From Galeruca laticollis (taxonomy: Eukaryota > Arthropoda > Insecta > Coleoptera > Chrysomelidae), in contig OY998182.1 of the NCBI GenBank assembly GCA_963921935.1, forward strand, positions 37,821,798-37,885,797: a DNA stretch of 64,000 bases. The letters are read 5' to 3'. This document shows, piece by piece, positions 42,550 to 54,734 of the stretch (the stretch's first letter is position 1; the number at the start of each line of letters is the position of its first letter). A program made the translations under genes and the position numbers. The notes under the pieces are model-generated. The model was not told where the DNA came from and did not search any database. It was given only the letters and a program-made list of their open reading frames with translations.

Positions 42550-44425
42550 ATGATTTTTTTTAATATTGAAAATTGAAGCCGGAATTAAAAAAAAATCGAA
42601 AATAATATTTTTTTGGTTTCAACGAGGTTAGATTCTCACTCTTACAAGTTCCTTGTCCGAAGCATTTCTTGCGTTGTCTTGCAATGGCGAGGCAATCTAG
42701 AACTAGGTGATACGGAGTTTCATCCTTCTCCCCACAGAATCTACATTCGTCAATTTCTGCTAGATCTAATCTCATTAGGTGTTTCCTAAGGCGGCAACGT
42801 CCTGTAAGAAAGCCCGTGAGGAGATATAGCTTATTTTTACTGAGGTCCAAATATTTTTTGGGTCTAGCAGTGTCAAAGTGCCGCAGGAACTCTTTGGAAT
42901 GTTTCAGCCCGGGAAGGCACCGCCAGAGTGCTTCTCATTCGGTTTCCTCTTTATTCAGAAATTCTTTCTCATAGGAGCATTTTCCTACACCACAGAAAGG
43001 CTCCGGGCCAATAAAGGGCGTTTGTGCTCCTTTCCTGGCAAGTGTATTGGCCTCTTCATTTCCCGTAATTCCTGAGTGGCCAGGAACCCAGACTAAAGAG
43101 ACCCTGTTATTCTTGCCTAATTTATCAAGTTTTCTTCGGCACTCCCATGCCAACTTTGTGTCAATGATATGGGAGCTCAATGCTTTGATAGCTGCTTGAC
43201 TATCAGAATGGATCGATATGTCACATTTCTGATAGATTTTTTATAGGTTCATTTCCACGCAACCTTCGATAGCAAGTATTTCTGCCTGAAAGCCGCTCGG
43301 GAAGGAACCTAACGATAATGACTATCTAGTGCCAGGCCCAAATACTCCAACGCCTGCTCCAGTGGTGGTTTTTGAACCATCTGTATACCATCTAATGGTG
43401 TTTTCTTTGAGAGTTTGGGAGGTGTATTCCCTCTCCCAGTGTCTCCTCTTATTTAGCATCGTAGTGAAATTCTTTTCGATACTTACTTTCTTGATCATTT
43501 CGTCACTGGGAAGATTCGCTGATGAGATGTATTTTGTTAGAGAGGACCAGGCTCCCTGATTTTTAATACTCTCATTGCCTAAACCTTCCTTAGATATTCT
43601 AAGAATTGCCTCTTAGGCAGTTCTTTCTATCACCAGATGTAGAGGTGTGAGATCTGTAATGATCTCAAGTGCCCTAGTTGGACACGTTCTCATAGTTCCA
43701 ATGATGCACACACAGGCAAGCCTTTGAACTTTGTCGAGGGTCTTTCTAGTGCTGTACTGACTTGCTTTTGTATGCCAAACTATTGCCACATACGTAATTG
43801 CTGGTCTCACAATCATAGCGTACATCCATCGCAGTATTTTTGGGTTACAGGCCCACTTCTTACCAGGTAGATTTCTGCACGCTCTAATTGCTTTACTAGC
43901 AGTTATTTCAACATGCTTATTCAACAGAAGCTTACTGTCTAGGGTTATCCCTAGATATTTAACTTCTGATTTCCATTCTATGATTTCCCCATTTAAGGAT
44001 ATGGGTTTCATGGCTGGAAGTGCTCTTTTCCGAGTAAATGGAATTACTATGGTCTTGTTTGGGTTAATGTTTAACCCCACTGACAAGCACAATTGCTCAA
44101 TGATTCTGAGGCCTTTTGTAATAACTCACACAAGGTGCTCTCGAACTTGTCTCTGACTATTAGAATTATGTCATCAGCATAGCCCATATAGTCAAAACCA
44201 AGCTCCGTTAGCCTGTAGAGCAACTCATCTACTACGAGGCTCCATAGAAGGGGAGATATCACTCCCCCTTGAGGTGTCCCCCGAGTGGCTTTAACTGAGG
44301 TGGTTTGAACCCCCACCTGTGTCTCAGCTATCCTCGTCGTCAACAACTCATACATCCATTTTACAATGGTTTCAAATACTCGTCGCCTTTTTAGTGCTTC
44401 TTTGACAGACACATGAGTTGTGTTG
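42550..44425 (-). pseudogene. RNase H-bearing LINE (R1/Jockey group), 5'-truncated ORF2
   Basis: Reading minus from 44412: RT palm with ATRGTPQGGVISPLLWSLVV and MGYADDIILIV, then LNINPNKTIVIPFTRKR, VKYLGITLDSKL and RPAITYVAIVWH. RNase H pieces follow, with SLVWVPGHSGITGNEEANTL at 43100. The C-terminal LTGFLTGRCRLRKHL, CRFCGEKDETPYHLVLDC ends the ORF near 42600. Frameshifts at about 44080, 43610 and 43200. The 5' breakpoint (44425) joins the C-terminus of a Tc1-like gene. Confidence 0.85.
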
Positions 44426-44615
44426 TCATGACCTTAATTTGCCTTATTGTTTCATCTGGGTCAACACTAGATAATACCCTCTACTTTTTATCATTGCATT
44501 CATGCGTCGAGGCATGCTTGATATCAAATCTTCAACAAAAGCTTGCAGAATATCACCCTATTCTTCAATTGGCCTCTATGAATTGGTTGTGATTAGCAAT
44601 AGGGGTCTACGATTT
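44426..44615 (-). pseudogene. Tc1-like transposase, C-terminal end
   Basis: Minus strand: GDILQAFVEDLISSMPRRMN plus AMIKSRG, the end of Tc1-type transposases (S-x-P-R-R-x-x-x-x-I-x-x-x-G). It is separated from the rest of the gene (45676 onward) by the foldback insertion, whose 11-bp TSD joins the two parts in order. Confidence 0.75.
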
Positions 44616-44626
44616 CGAATTTTTTT

Positions 44627-45664
44627 ATTGAAATTGACTGTCTCGACCCTTACTTCGTGGAATATGCTCATATTAGTGTTTTTAAATGAAACTCAAGATC
44701 TCTAGTTAATTCCACAATATAATACAAGTTTTTGAAAATTCTAAAAAATTGACAATTGTTTCGATAAATCAATATCATCGTCAGAATGATAGAAGTTACA
44801 TTTCATTTTATGCCTACCTGATGTTTAGTAGTTATTTTTGGCTAGACCAAGAAGTAACCTAACTTGTGATTGGCTTAATATATGTTATAGAAAAAAGAAG
44901 AAGATGTGATATTACAAATATTGAAGCTTAGATATAATTAGCCCTATGGTGATATCCTGGATATCATTTTTCCAATTAAGATCAGTATAACTGTGCAATG
45001 ATATAGAAAACCAGGAAAACTATATCTGCTGATCTTTACAATTATCACTTAAGAAGACAGTTTATTAGTGGAGAATTCCCTAGATTTAACTGTTCATTGA
45101 CAACTTCATATTGTGGGTTTCATTGACACCTAACACAGAACTAGAAGTACTGCATATTTGTGAAAAGAAACAAGAACTGGATTTCCTTGAAGAACTGGAA
45201 ATTAGAAGACATTTAAGAAACCCACAATATGAAGTTGTCAATGAACAGTTAAATCTAGGGAATTCTCCACTAATAAACTGTCTTCTTAAGTGATAATTGT
45301 AAAGATCAGCATATATAGTTTTCCTGGTTTTCTATATCATTGCACAGTTATACTGATCTTAATTGGAAAACTGATATCCAGGATATCACCATAGGGCTAA
45401 TAATATCTAAGCTCCAATATTTGTAATATCACATCTTCTTCTTTTTTCTATAAACATATATTAAGCCAATCACAAGTTAGGTTACTTCTTAGTCTAGCCA
45501 AAAATAACTACTAAACATCAGGTAGGCATAAAGTGAAATGTAACTTCTGTCATTCTGGCGATGATATTGATTTATCGAAACAATTGTCAATTTTTTAGAA
45601 TTTTCAAAAACTTGTATTATATTGTGGAATTAACTAGAGACCTTGAGTTACATTTAAAAACACT
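44627..45664. mobile_element. Foldback Penelope-like element with 11-bp TSD
   Basis: Arms of ~440 bp (44675-45115 and 45215-45664) are inverted and about 95% alike by eye. CGAATTTTTTT flanks the element (44616-44626 and 45665-45675). The plus-strand centre (about 45150-45293) encodes LHICEKKQELDFLEELEIRR, NPQYEVVNEQLNLGNSPLIN, the C-terminus of a PLE endonuclease domain, so the arms are its terminal repeats in head-to-head form. Each arm carries a hammerhead-like core; in the right arm it is mutated (CTGGCGA). An outer 48 bp exists only at the left. Confidence 0.82.
44746..44796 (-). ncRNA. Hammerhead-like core in the left PLE arm
   Basis: Minus strand CTGACGA, T, GATA/TATC stem II, GAAAC, AATT, GTC. 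TTCT and AGAA further out can pair as a distal part of stem I across an internal loop. One extra base precedes stem II. Confidence 0.5.
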
Positions 45665-45675
45665 CGAATTTTTTT

Positions 45676-46312
45676 GTTTGTTGAGATAGTCCCATAGGTG
45701 CTCTATATGATTCATGTCCGGCCTGTTAGGTGACCACTCTAATAACATCATTTACGTAACCAAGAACCTGTTTAGCCACATGGAGGCGAGCGTAGTCTTT
45801 CACGAATAAAAAATTAGGTCCAACAAACGGAGCAAAAGGCATTACATGTTCGAGAATAATGTTGTCTAAGTAATATTGCGCATTCTGAGACCTCGTACTT
45901 ATAGAGACCGATTCCGTACAAGCTTCGAAGCAAATTCCCGCCCAAAACATTTCAGAGACACTACCAAAAGGTACTTTAGGAGAAATATCGCAGCTAGCAA
46001 AATTTTCTCCTCCCTTCGCCAGACACGATCACAACCATTTGAAACTTTTAGGTTAACTTCAGTCTCATGGGAGAATAGAACCAATTTCCAATCATTGATT
46101 GTCCAATTTTGTGTAATCTTGCAAAATTCACTCTCTGATTTTTGTGTTCTCTGGCAAGCAAAGGTTTTTACCCGGTTTCCTGTTGCTCAATCCTGCTTCT
46201 TGTAAACGTATTCTAACCGAACGAGGCGATATCGCGATATTTCGGACATCAGCCAGTGGAATATTTTTCGGTATTACGGTACTCATGCGCCGATTCCTCC
46301 TGGACTTAATGG
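45676..46312 (-). pseudogene. Tc1-like transposase, N-terminal and catalytic parts
   Basis: From the right: ISPRSVRIRLQEAGL, NRKPGKN (second helix-turn-helix), then broken frames, then MFWAGICFEACTESVSI, NAQYYLDNIILEHVMPF, FLFVKDYARLHVAKQVLG (Asp block, with the usual Q-D-N decayed to V-K-D-Y) and, just before the foldback, SPNRPDMNHIEHLWDYL. The far N-terminus is cut by the 173-bp-repeat element at 46312. Dead copy. Confidence 0.82.
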
Positions 46313-46738
46313 GGTTATTACTTTTCCGTCCAACCTATCTAATATGCGAGAAAAGTATTGGTTTACCCACAAAAAAGTTGGAATTTTGAAAAAAAAATTT
46401 GAGTTATTTTTACGTTTTTAATCAAGAACAACACGAAAAAACGATTTTTAGAAAAAAAATCCTGTGTGTATGTCGTCGTCGTCGTTCGGTATTACGGTAC
46501 TCATGCGCCGATTCCTCCTGGACTTAATGGGGTTATTACTTTTCCGCCCAACCTATCTAATATGCGAGAAAAGTATTGGTTTACCCACAAAAAAGTTGGA
46601 ATTTTGAAAAAAAAATTTGAGTTATTTTGACGTTTTTCATCAAGAACAACACGAAAAAACGGTTTTTAGAAAAAAAAATTTGTTAATGTCGTCGTCGTCG
46701 TCGTCGTCGGCCAATTTTCGTTACATGTCTTATTAGCA
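46259..46738 (-). repeat. Tandem duplication spanning Tc1 sequence and satellite-element terminus
   Basis: A ~230-bp unit made of TTCGGTATTACGGTACTCAT ... GACTTAATGGGGTTATTA (Tc1 gene) plus the inverted terminal segment CTTTTCCG.CCAACCTATCT ... GTCGTCGTC is present twice (46262-46488 and 46492-46715). The duplication must postdate the insertion of the satellite element into the Tc1 copy. Confidence 0.85.
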
Positions 46739-47540
46739 CGATACAGCCTCCGGAGTGCAACAAGTCACCAATTTTATGATTGAATATTGTTCAGATCATC
46801 TTACAGATGAACCCTATTGATTTTCAGCTCACCACATTCAGTACAACAGGTGCTATAGTACTTTAAGTACGACATTTTTGTCATTTTTTAAGAAATTTCA
46901 TTTTGTTAGCACGATACATCCTCCGGAGTGTATACAAGTGACCAATTTTTTGATTGGATATTATGCAGGGCGTCTCAAAGATGAACCCTATTGACATTCA
47001 GCTCATTAAAGCCAGTACAACGAGTGCTATGGTACTTGAGGTACCAAATCTTTGTCATTTTTGGATAATTTTCGCTTTGTTACCACAATACAGCCTCCAA
47101 CGTGTATACAAGTGACCCATTTTATGATTGAATATTGTTCAGGGCGTCTTATAGATGGAACTTATTGATTTTTAACTCACCAGAGCTAGTACAACGGGTG
47201 CTATGGTACCTGAAGTGTCACAATTTTTGTCCTTTTTGGAGAAATTTCGGGTTGTTAGTACGATACAGCCTCCAGAGTGTACACAAGTGGCCAATTTTAT
47301 AATTGGATATTTTTCAAGGTCTCTCATTCAAGGTGTCTCACAGATGTACCCTATTGATTTTCAACTGACTATAGCGAGTACAGCGGGTCCTATAAATTCA
47401 GACATACTGCATTTTTGGTTACTTTTGGAGAAATTACGGTTTGTTAGCACGATACGTCCCCCGAAGTGTACAAGTGACAATTTTATGATAGAATATTATT
47501 CAGGGCATCTCACAGATGCGGAAAAGTTAGTTTTAGGTCT
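46739..47540 (-). repeat. 173-bp repeat, inverted block V
   Basis: Complement of the monomers in block III, same order, with AGCACGATACAGCCTCC boxes. Ends at GCGGAAAAGTTAGTTTTAGG near 47540. The plus-strand 113-codon ORF here is nearly the same as the one on the opposite strand at 6490-6831, as expected for copies of one repeat. Confidence 0.88.
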
Positions 47541-47740
47541 TTAAAACCGTTTATTTTTATTATTTCATTATCATATATTTTAAAGTGAAACATCTTTCAT
47601 TTTCTTATTTTTTTCCATCATGTTTTCCTTTTAGGTTTTTCTGTAATTCTGTCTCTTCTGCAAATGACCTAAGTTTTCTCCAATATTATTTTTTTATATT
47701 ATTCCTGTATTTGACTGAAATATGTCTTTGTATATCAAAA
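47541..47740 (-). repeat. Inverted copy of the 6341-6490 spacer
   Basis: ATCTTTCATTTTCTTATTTT ... CCTAAGTTTTCTCCAATATT is the complement of 6341-6480. Confidence 0.8.
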
Positions 47741-49873
47741 ATATATTGCATTATATTTTTAAATAAAAAAGTATTTTCTCCTTTTAAAGCTTTATATAAA
47801 AGCAGGAATGTAGCAAATTCTAAATTCTTTTCGTCTATTCAACCTTCTAGTTTCATGGAAAAGGGGATTCAAAGTAGATTATAATATTTTAAAAATAATT
47901 ATAGTATTTCATATAGCAGGTAGAGGACGTTATCTAACATAAGCTTTGTGTTTTATATGAAATTTAGAATCCCTAAATAGTTTTACTTAAAAAGAATAAA
48001 ATAACTGTTGAATCGGTAAAAACCACAAACTGACATCTTTACTCATTTCAATGTTATTTAGATTTTGTTGCTTATTGACTCCTGTACATTTAGAGTAAAA
48101 ATTATCTAGGAGTCAACAGTAAATTTGGCAATTCGACATTTAGGAAACTATTAATAATCAAAAACTTCTAAACAGTAATTAAAGTTTAATGAATGACCCT
48201 GTATAAAAAATAAAAAAATGAATATTGTTCGGAGGATTGGAGAGGATTCAGACATGCTGATTCCGAATCCGCTTATACCTTTTAAAAAGTGTAAAACCAT
48301 ATTTCAATCACGTAATCATTTATTGATGCATAAAAATCCTATATTCTTTTCTGGGCTAGATATAACTTGTCATTTCATTATAATTTCATGTTTCATGAGT
48401 GTTTTTAGTCTATATAACAGCCAAATAGAAAATTTTCAAAATTTATGCGTTTTGAAAAAATTAAACCAGTCGAAAAAAAACTAAAACTAAAAAAACAGCA
48501 ATCTTAAGACATGAAGAAACTAGCAGAAAAAAATAATTGAACCAGAAAAACAACAGGAAATATACTAGAAAAACATTATTGACGGTCAAGAAAATATTGA
48601 TGACCACAAACCAAAAATCGAGAAAAATAAACGGTTTGAATCTGTAAAAAGCTAATTTAATTAGGATTTTATATTAATCCAGGATATTCTTATTATTATG
48701 TCTATGTTTGAATTATTATTTTATATATAAGAATTTATGTTTTGTTGAATAAAGTGGATAACTTCAATAAATTATTCATTTGGTAATTACTGTCCATCCA
48801 TTAGACAAAGACAGTATTGTTTGACCAATAATTGACTATTCATCTCTTATGTTTATGAAAATTCTAATGACTAATTTGATTAGATATTTCAATAAAACTT
48901 GTTTACAGTCGTAACAAATTTTATGTGAACATGTATTGTATTTAGTTGTTCAGTTTCTACCAGTGTCAATCACTCTTATTAATCAAAACATTTTCAAACG
49001 CCTTAGCATTTTATTCTTTGTTGTCTCTCCTTCAAATATTGATCTGTATGCTAAACGTTCTTATTGACTGTATTTTTGCCGGTACAGTCCGGTCCTGTTG
49101 CTTTCTCGGCATTTTTCATTCATTGTTCTACAAGAATTATCGTTTTCTTTTGTCCTTTATATCGATGTTGTATTGTTTTCGTTATGCCATTTAAAAATCT
49201 GCCTCTGATTATGTCGAACAATGCAATGATCTCATGCAATGTATGGCTTTTCATTACTTTTTGTATAAGTTGTTATGCAATTAATTGTTGCTGTTTTTAA
49301 TGGGTTTCAATGTCTGTTATGTGTGATAAAACGGGTAAAAATACAATCAAAGGTCACTGAAATGTTAATAGGTTTTTGGAATTTTTTTGATTTGTTTTTA
49401 TGTAACAATCAACAATGAGCAATTTATTACATTCTTTTATAAAAATTCTTTAGTGTCAAGCATTATTTTAATCTAAAACATACAGTATGTCTGAAATAGT
49501 GGACAATATATGGAATACTTTTTTATTATTAAGGTTACGGAAAAAAATTACTTTATAAAAAGTTCTACATGATCCATAACGTAAAACGCAAATATCAGTT
49601 GTCAATTTTTTTCATTCGTATACGTATACAGTAAAGTACCTTTATTTGTGACGATATCGAAAACTTCTATAAGTTATGAAAAATAGTTGGAAATCAAAAA
49701 CTATGTCTTAATATGCAATTACAACCTCCTACTATGTTCCAATTTCAGAGCATACTAATGTCAAATCGTTTAGCGTTTGAAGCAATTTTACTTGAATGAA
49801 AGCAATACCAATAAGGTTAATCTTCATAAACCATAATTGTCTCTTTTAATAGCAAAGAATAATTTTACTGTTT
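47741..49873. other. About 2 kb without recognisable genes
   Basis: AT-rich; short ORFs at 48218-48484 and 48946-49300 show no domain pattern. AAAATAAACGGTTTGAATCT at 48625 resembles the start of the 173-bp element but no block follows. Confidence 0.4.
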
Positions 49874-50312
49874 TAAATGAAACTAATTCTTTCTAGATAA
49901 TTCCACAATATATTCAAAAAATGTTAAAAAAGTCTAAGACATTGACAATCGTTCGATATTAAATATCATCATCAGAATGACAGAAGTTGCATTTGATTTG
50001 ACGCCTACCTGATGTTTAATAATTATTTTTGGCTAGACCAAGAAGTGACCTATCTTGTGATTGACTTAATATTTATTAATAGGAAAAAGAAGAAGATGTG
50101 ATATTACAAATATTAAAGCTTAAATATTATTAGCCCTATGAGGATATCCTGGATATCATTTTTCCCATTTAAGATCAGTATAACTGTGCAATGATATAGG
50201 AAACCAGGAAAACTATATCTGATGATCTTTACAATTATCACTTAAGGAGGCTGTTTAAAAGTGGAGAACTCCCTAGATGTATCTATTCATTGACGACTTC
50301 ATATTGTGGGTT
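49874..50312 (-). mobile_element. Penelope-like element 3' end, 5'-truncated
   Basis: One full arm of the family. On the minus strand it begins with the PLE C-terminus RNPQYEVVNE (then a stop) and LGSSPLLNSLLK, then the non-coding terminal repeat, and ends TTAAATGAAACTAATTC-like at 49874. CTGATGA is preserved here in the hammerhead position (about 49940-49978 on the minus strand), although the GAAAC box reads GAACG. The element abuts the 3' end of the LINE. Confidence 0.75.
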
Positions 50313-52445
50313 TCTTACATCTAGGTGCTCTTCTTCTAGTATGGTCCCCATCAGGTTAATGTTGGTTCGTAGTTCTCCGCTGTTCCAGGATCCTATCTTC
50401 AGCTGGTTTGCTCCGGGATTGTAGATTACAAAGGGGTCGATTGGCCTATAGCTGGCCTTTCCACACTGCGACCTGAAAAGATCTTTTGTATATACCCTCC
50501 ATCTATTTGTTGTCCCAAAGATCAAGGCTTCTAAGGAAGCCTATTATCCGATTGGGAGCTATTTTAGTTAGCTGGTCAGGTCTCAAGAACAACCGTTCCA
50601 GGTACCTATGGCGTTGGCGAACAAGTACTCCGCAATGGCATATTATATGTTCAGCCGTTTCATCTGCAGAATCTACATGTTCCTCTGCCACTTTTCCCAT
50701 CTTGCAGAAGTGATATCTGAGTGGGCAGTGTCACGTAAGAAGTCCTGTGATTGCTCTGAGATCAGACTTCTGAAGCTCTAAGAGCGATTTAGCATAGCGA
50801 GCAGAAGGTTGTAGCTTTCAAAGCAGCCTGGTTGTCGGAAGCAATAAATATTCTGGCTGCGTTGATGCGCTTTTTAAGGCACTCTTGAGCACAGAAGTCT
50901 ATCGCTAGTATTTCCGCTTGGAATATTGTGGGAGTGTTACCTAGGGCTACTGATAACCTAAGATTAGGTCCTGTAGCCCCTATTCCTACTCCTTCGTTTG
51001 TTTTTGATCCATCAGTATAAAATGTGAGGGCACCCCTTGTTATTTCTGAGATTTCGTTTTGTGTTAACTCACGATCGTTAATAATAACATCTAGAGTAAC
51101 TTCGAAATCTTGTTTAGCAGGCATTATGTCCCTAGGCATCATTATAGTTTGTGTTGATCCAACCCTTAGTATCTCGAGATGTCCTGTCAAATCACCGGGT
51201 TTTAGAGATTTAGCCTGTGTTAACCTATAGGCATTTGGCATGTAAATGTAATGGAGGGAGATCTAGCATTACCTCCAAGGCCGCTCCAGAGCATGATCTC
51301 ATTACACCCGTTATTCCTAAACATGCGAGTCTTTGCAATTTTTGCAACTCTATTGTAGCCCTTTGTTGCGTTGTTTTCTTTCACCATACAAGCGCAGCAT
51401 AGGTGATGATAGGTCTGACAACCGTTATATATGACCAGTAGATCATTTTTGGTTTTAGACCCCAAGTTTTCCCAAAGAGCTTACGACACGTCCAAAGAGC
51501 CCTTGTTGCTTTTGAGGTGATGTGTGCGAGGTGTGAGTTTCCTATCAAGGATGACTCCAAGGTACTTAACCTATTCCGAAAAAGACAGGGTTGTACCATT
51601 CAAGCTTGGAGTCTGTATACTTAACTTCCTCCTGTTAGTGAATGGAACAAGTGTCGTTTTATTAGGATTGATTGAAAGTCCTTCCTTCGAACACCAGATA
51701 GTTATGAGGTTCAAGGCACATTGCATGCGATCGGCAATGATCGTGCTTACCTCTTACCACTATAACTAAATCGTCGGCATAGCCAAGAGCACGAAATCCT
51801 TCTCTTTTTAGCTTTGTTAGGAGGTCGTCAACCACTACTGACCACAGTAGAGGTGAAAGCACTCCTCCTTGAGGACAACCTTTCACCGCTTTTATAGTAG
51901 TCGACTGGTCTCCGTGGTAGGTGATTATTTTTCTAGTATTTAGCATGGACTGAATCCATTTGATTATGGAAGGTGGAATACCCTTTGCAGTTGCAGCAGC
52001 GCTAATTGATTCATATGAGGTGTTATCAAAAGCTCCCTCTATATCTACGAAGACACATAGCGATACTTCTTTTGCAGCTATTGCCTTTTCTAGGTCTCTT
52101 ACGAGACAATGTAAGGCATCTAAGGTAGATTTGCCAGGTTGGTAGGCAAATGGTTCCTCGTGAAGCGGTGCATTTGATAAATATTCACTTCTCATGTATG
52201 TGTCGAGTATTTTTTCCATAGTTTTGAGTAAGAAGGAGGTAAGGCTTATAGGTCTATATAACTTTTGTTTCTCTGGAGGACGTTTGCCACTCTTTGGAAT
52301 AAAGCAGACCCTGACCTCTCTCCACCCTTTTGGAATGTATCCCAAGATGAATTTCATCTTAAATATCTTACATAAGTGAGGAATTAAAATATCGGATCCC
52401 TGTTGTAGAACTGCTGGAAAGATGCCATCCTCTCCAGGTGATTTG
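50313..52445 (-). pseudogene. LINE ORF2 (RT, RNase H) with deleted endonuclease
   Basis: Minus strand from 52357: GYIPKGWREVRVCFIPKSGK, LYRPISLTSFLLKTMEKILD, FAYQPGKSTLDALH, CVFVDIEGAFDNTSY, GCPQGGVLSPLLWSVVVDDL and GYADDLVIV. After frameshifts come RPIITYAALVW and RNase H (LTFYTDGSKTNEGVGIG, QAEILAIDFCAQE, IFIASDNQAALKA). The Cys/His tail is at 50700-50503. The reading starts in the middle of the fingers region: the AP endonuclease that should separate it from ORF1 is absent. The 3' end meets a PLE fragment. Confidence 0.85.
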
Positions 52446-53334
52446 TACGGCTAGAAGCTCCGGGATGGTGTGGATCCATTTCATCTGGTTGACGAAGATA
52501 TCCTGCATCTGTTGCATGTGCGTCGACAACATCCTCACTTCTTCAAAGACGTCTGGTTGTTGTTAGGTGGTGGATGTCGCCTTTTTGGCTGCACTGGCGT
52601 AGCTTGTCCCTGCTGTTCTGTTGGCGGTTGGTGGGCTTCTCGATGTTCCTTGGGAGGTCGTCGTCTTGGGTGTTCTTTGGGGTCCCGCCGACTTTATTTT
52701 TTTGAATGCTTTGGGACACCCTCTGTAGTTGGCTGGATGTTCAACTTCGTAGTTGGCGCAGGTGGCAGGACTGTTCTTCGGCCTCTCGCAGTCTCCGGAT
52801 CAGTAGCTTCCTCCGCATCTGACACATCTTGTGTGTCCATATGGCAGGTCGACTGTCCGTGATGGTAGCCCTGGCACTTGCAGCACTGCGTTGGCCCGTT
52901 GCTTCTTCTAGGGTTTCTTATCTCACCTTGGCGCTGGGAATGATCTCCACTTTCTTCAATTTTTCTGGCTCTTCTTCGTTGCGATCTTTTTTCTCCGAAT
53001 CTGGAGTGGAGTTGGGTGATTCTCTTGACCTGGATTCCCTGTCCTTGGAGGCCTTCTTTGATTTCTTCTATGTTCTTGTCAGGAGAGAGTCCTTTGATAA
53101 CGGTATTCGCCACCTTTTCTTCGGGATCGGTGTATTGGTTCACGTCTTGGCATTCTAGCTCCTCCAGGTACTTCGTCAGTCTCCTGTAGTCTTCTATTTT
53201 CTTTTTCTAGGTTGACCTTGATCCATAGTCTCTCGTTGTATGTAGTCCTCATCTGGATTTCTCTTGATTGGACTTCTCTTCTCGGTGGCCTTTTTGTTTT
53301 TGGTAGCACTGGTTTCGTTGCTTTTGGGGGGCAC
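52446..53334 (-). pseudogene. LINE ORF1 (gag-like) of the same element
   Basis: In frames 53399-53079, 53143-52694 and a downstream stretch: a basic N-terminus, a linker with LSPDKNIEEIKEGLQGQGIQ and VKRITQLHSRFGEKRSQRRR, a Cys/His knuckle QCCKCQGYHHGQSTCHM and a Pro-rich C-terminus. Near 52500 it ends in MQQMQDIFVNQMKWI. It passes directly into RT sequence at about 52445, marking the deletion. N-terminal codons are cut by the 8-bp-TSD element at 53335. Confidence 0.7.
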
Positions 53335-54130
53335 CTCAGATTAACAATTGAAATAGATATGTTTGTTTTGACTTTTTCCTGTCCCAAACATTCAGTCACA
53401 TTCTAAGCTCACTTGCAGACACTTCCACTGCTTTGCCATATTTACAAATTCTCTTTAGTTGCAGGAAAAATGAATTAGAAGTTTAATTGAAAATATGTTA
53501 AAAAGTTATTCAAATAAAAAGCCATACTGATTTATGAATTTGAGTCGCTGCTTTTAAAATTAATTAGTAATACTTGAATTTTATTTAATATCAAATTTAA
53601 ACAAGTATTTGTTGTATCCTTAGATACCTTTATGGTTATAACTAAAAGTGGCAACATTGCTCAAAATTTCAGTACCTGTTTAATATGTCAATAGTAATCT
53701 GTTTAGTAGTTTTGTCCTTGTTTAATTACCAAATAAAGAGAGATGCAAATATCATCAGAGTGTGATCGATGATCATTTTAAATACGCCGTAGTATTGTAG
53801 TAAATAATGTCAAACGTGGTTTGTTTATATGAGCGCCATTACGACTAGAGAGTAAACATTTAGTTCTTCCGTTTTGATGTGTTTTTCAAGACTTTTAGTG
53901 ACAAAATAAACTTTTAAGGTAATTAATTTAATGTTTTTGGATTATCATGGTTCGTCGGTGCCAAGTTTGTCAGAAAAACAGCCGAAATTTCCAAGGCCAT
54001 GTATCTACAATACCATCCGCACTTTTTGTAATTCATTCATTTTTTCACTACTGGCGTTTAGAATTGTTGGCCGCAAAAATAAACGTGTTTATGAATGAAT
54101 GGCCCTCTCTATGTTTATTATTACTCTAAG
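53335..54130 (+). mobile_element. Non-autonomous DNA element with ~8-bp TSD (copy 2)
   Basis: CTCAGATTAACA ... TTACTCTAAG matches copy 1 along its length, apart from the PLE insert of copy 1 and a ~60-bp indel region near 53590-53720. Flanks GGGGGCAC and GGGGGACG are a probable, slightly decayed duplication. The plus strand has ATGGTTCGTCGGTGCC opening MVRRCQVCQKNSRN, a CX2C pair at the position where THAP zinc fingers begin, but the peptide soon diverges. Probably the 5' and 3' ends of a larger P-like element joined by internal deletion. Confidence 0.7.
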
Positions 54131-54196
54131 GGGGGACGGGATGTATATAAGTATAATATTTAAATAATTTGAAACTGTTAAACATCATTGTCACTA

Positions 54197-54371
54197 ATTG
54201 AATAGATGAGGCTTTTACTTGATGAAGATCCATACTGAACGATGAAATAAAACAATATAGTTTGTTTAAATCTTAATATATTTGAACTAATGTTCAATTT
54301 AAACAAGTTTAAATTGAACATTAGTTCAAATAAATGAAGATTTAAACAAACTATATTGTTTTATTTCATCG
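54197..54371. mobile_element. 175-bp foldback element with 13-bp TSD
   Basis: Inverted arms GATGAAATAAAACAATATAG ... GAACTAATGTTCAATTTAAAC meet at about 54302. The tail GATGAGGCTTTTACTTGATG is at the left. ATCATTGTCACTA flanks it (54184-54196 and 54372-54384). Same family as 12591-12871 but with the hammerhead-bearing centre deleted. Confidence 0.85.
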
Positions 54372-54646
54372 ATCATTGTCACTATTAAATTATCCAATGT
54401 TCGGCCCCTGAACATAGCAAGGTTTAAGACTCATTTATATTTTATGGTCATATTGTTAATGTACCCAAAAAGTTACAGATTTATGAATATACAAGTTGGT
54501 CAAGCTAAAATACCATAATACTATATACGGGTATAGGCGAGTATACATTTATTTTAGAGGAAGCAGCCGTGTGACGCCTTATTGTTATTCCTTTCTGTCA
54601 GGTAATTTGCTTCGCCTGCTAAACAAATAGACTATAACTAAATTAA

Positions 54647-54647
<1 letters not shown>

Positions 54648-54734
<87 letters not shown>

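Noticed and set aside
47203..47544. 113-codon ORF, nearly repeated on the other strand at 6490-6831
   Set aside because: It is translation of the 173-bp repeat; identity between the two ORFs follows from the repeat copies, and other monomers have stops in this frame.
52470..52862. 130-codon plus-strand ORF rich in Cys and Gly
   Set aside because: It is antisense to LINE ORF1; the minus strand has a coherent zinc-knuckle protein.
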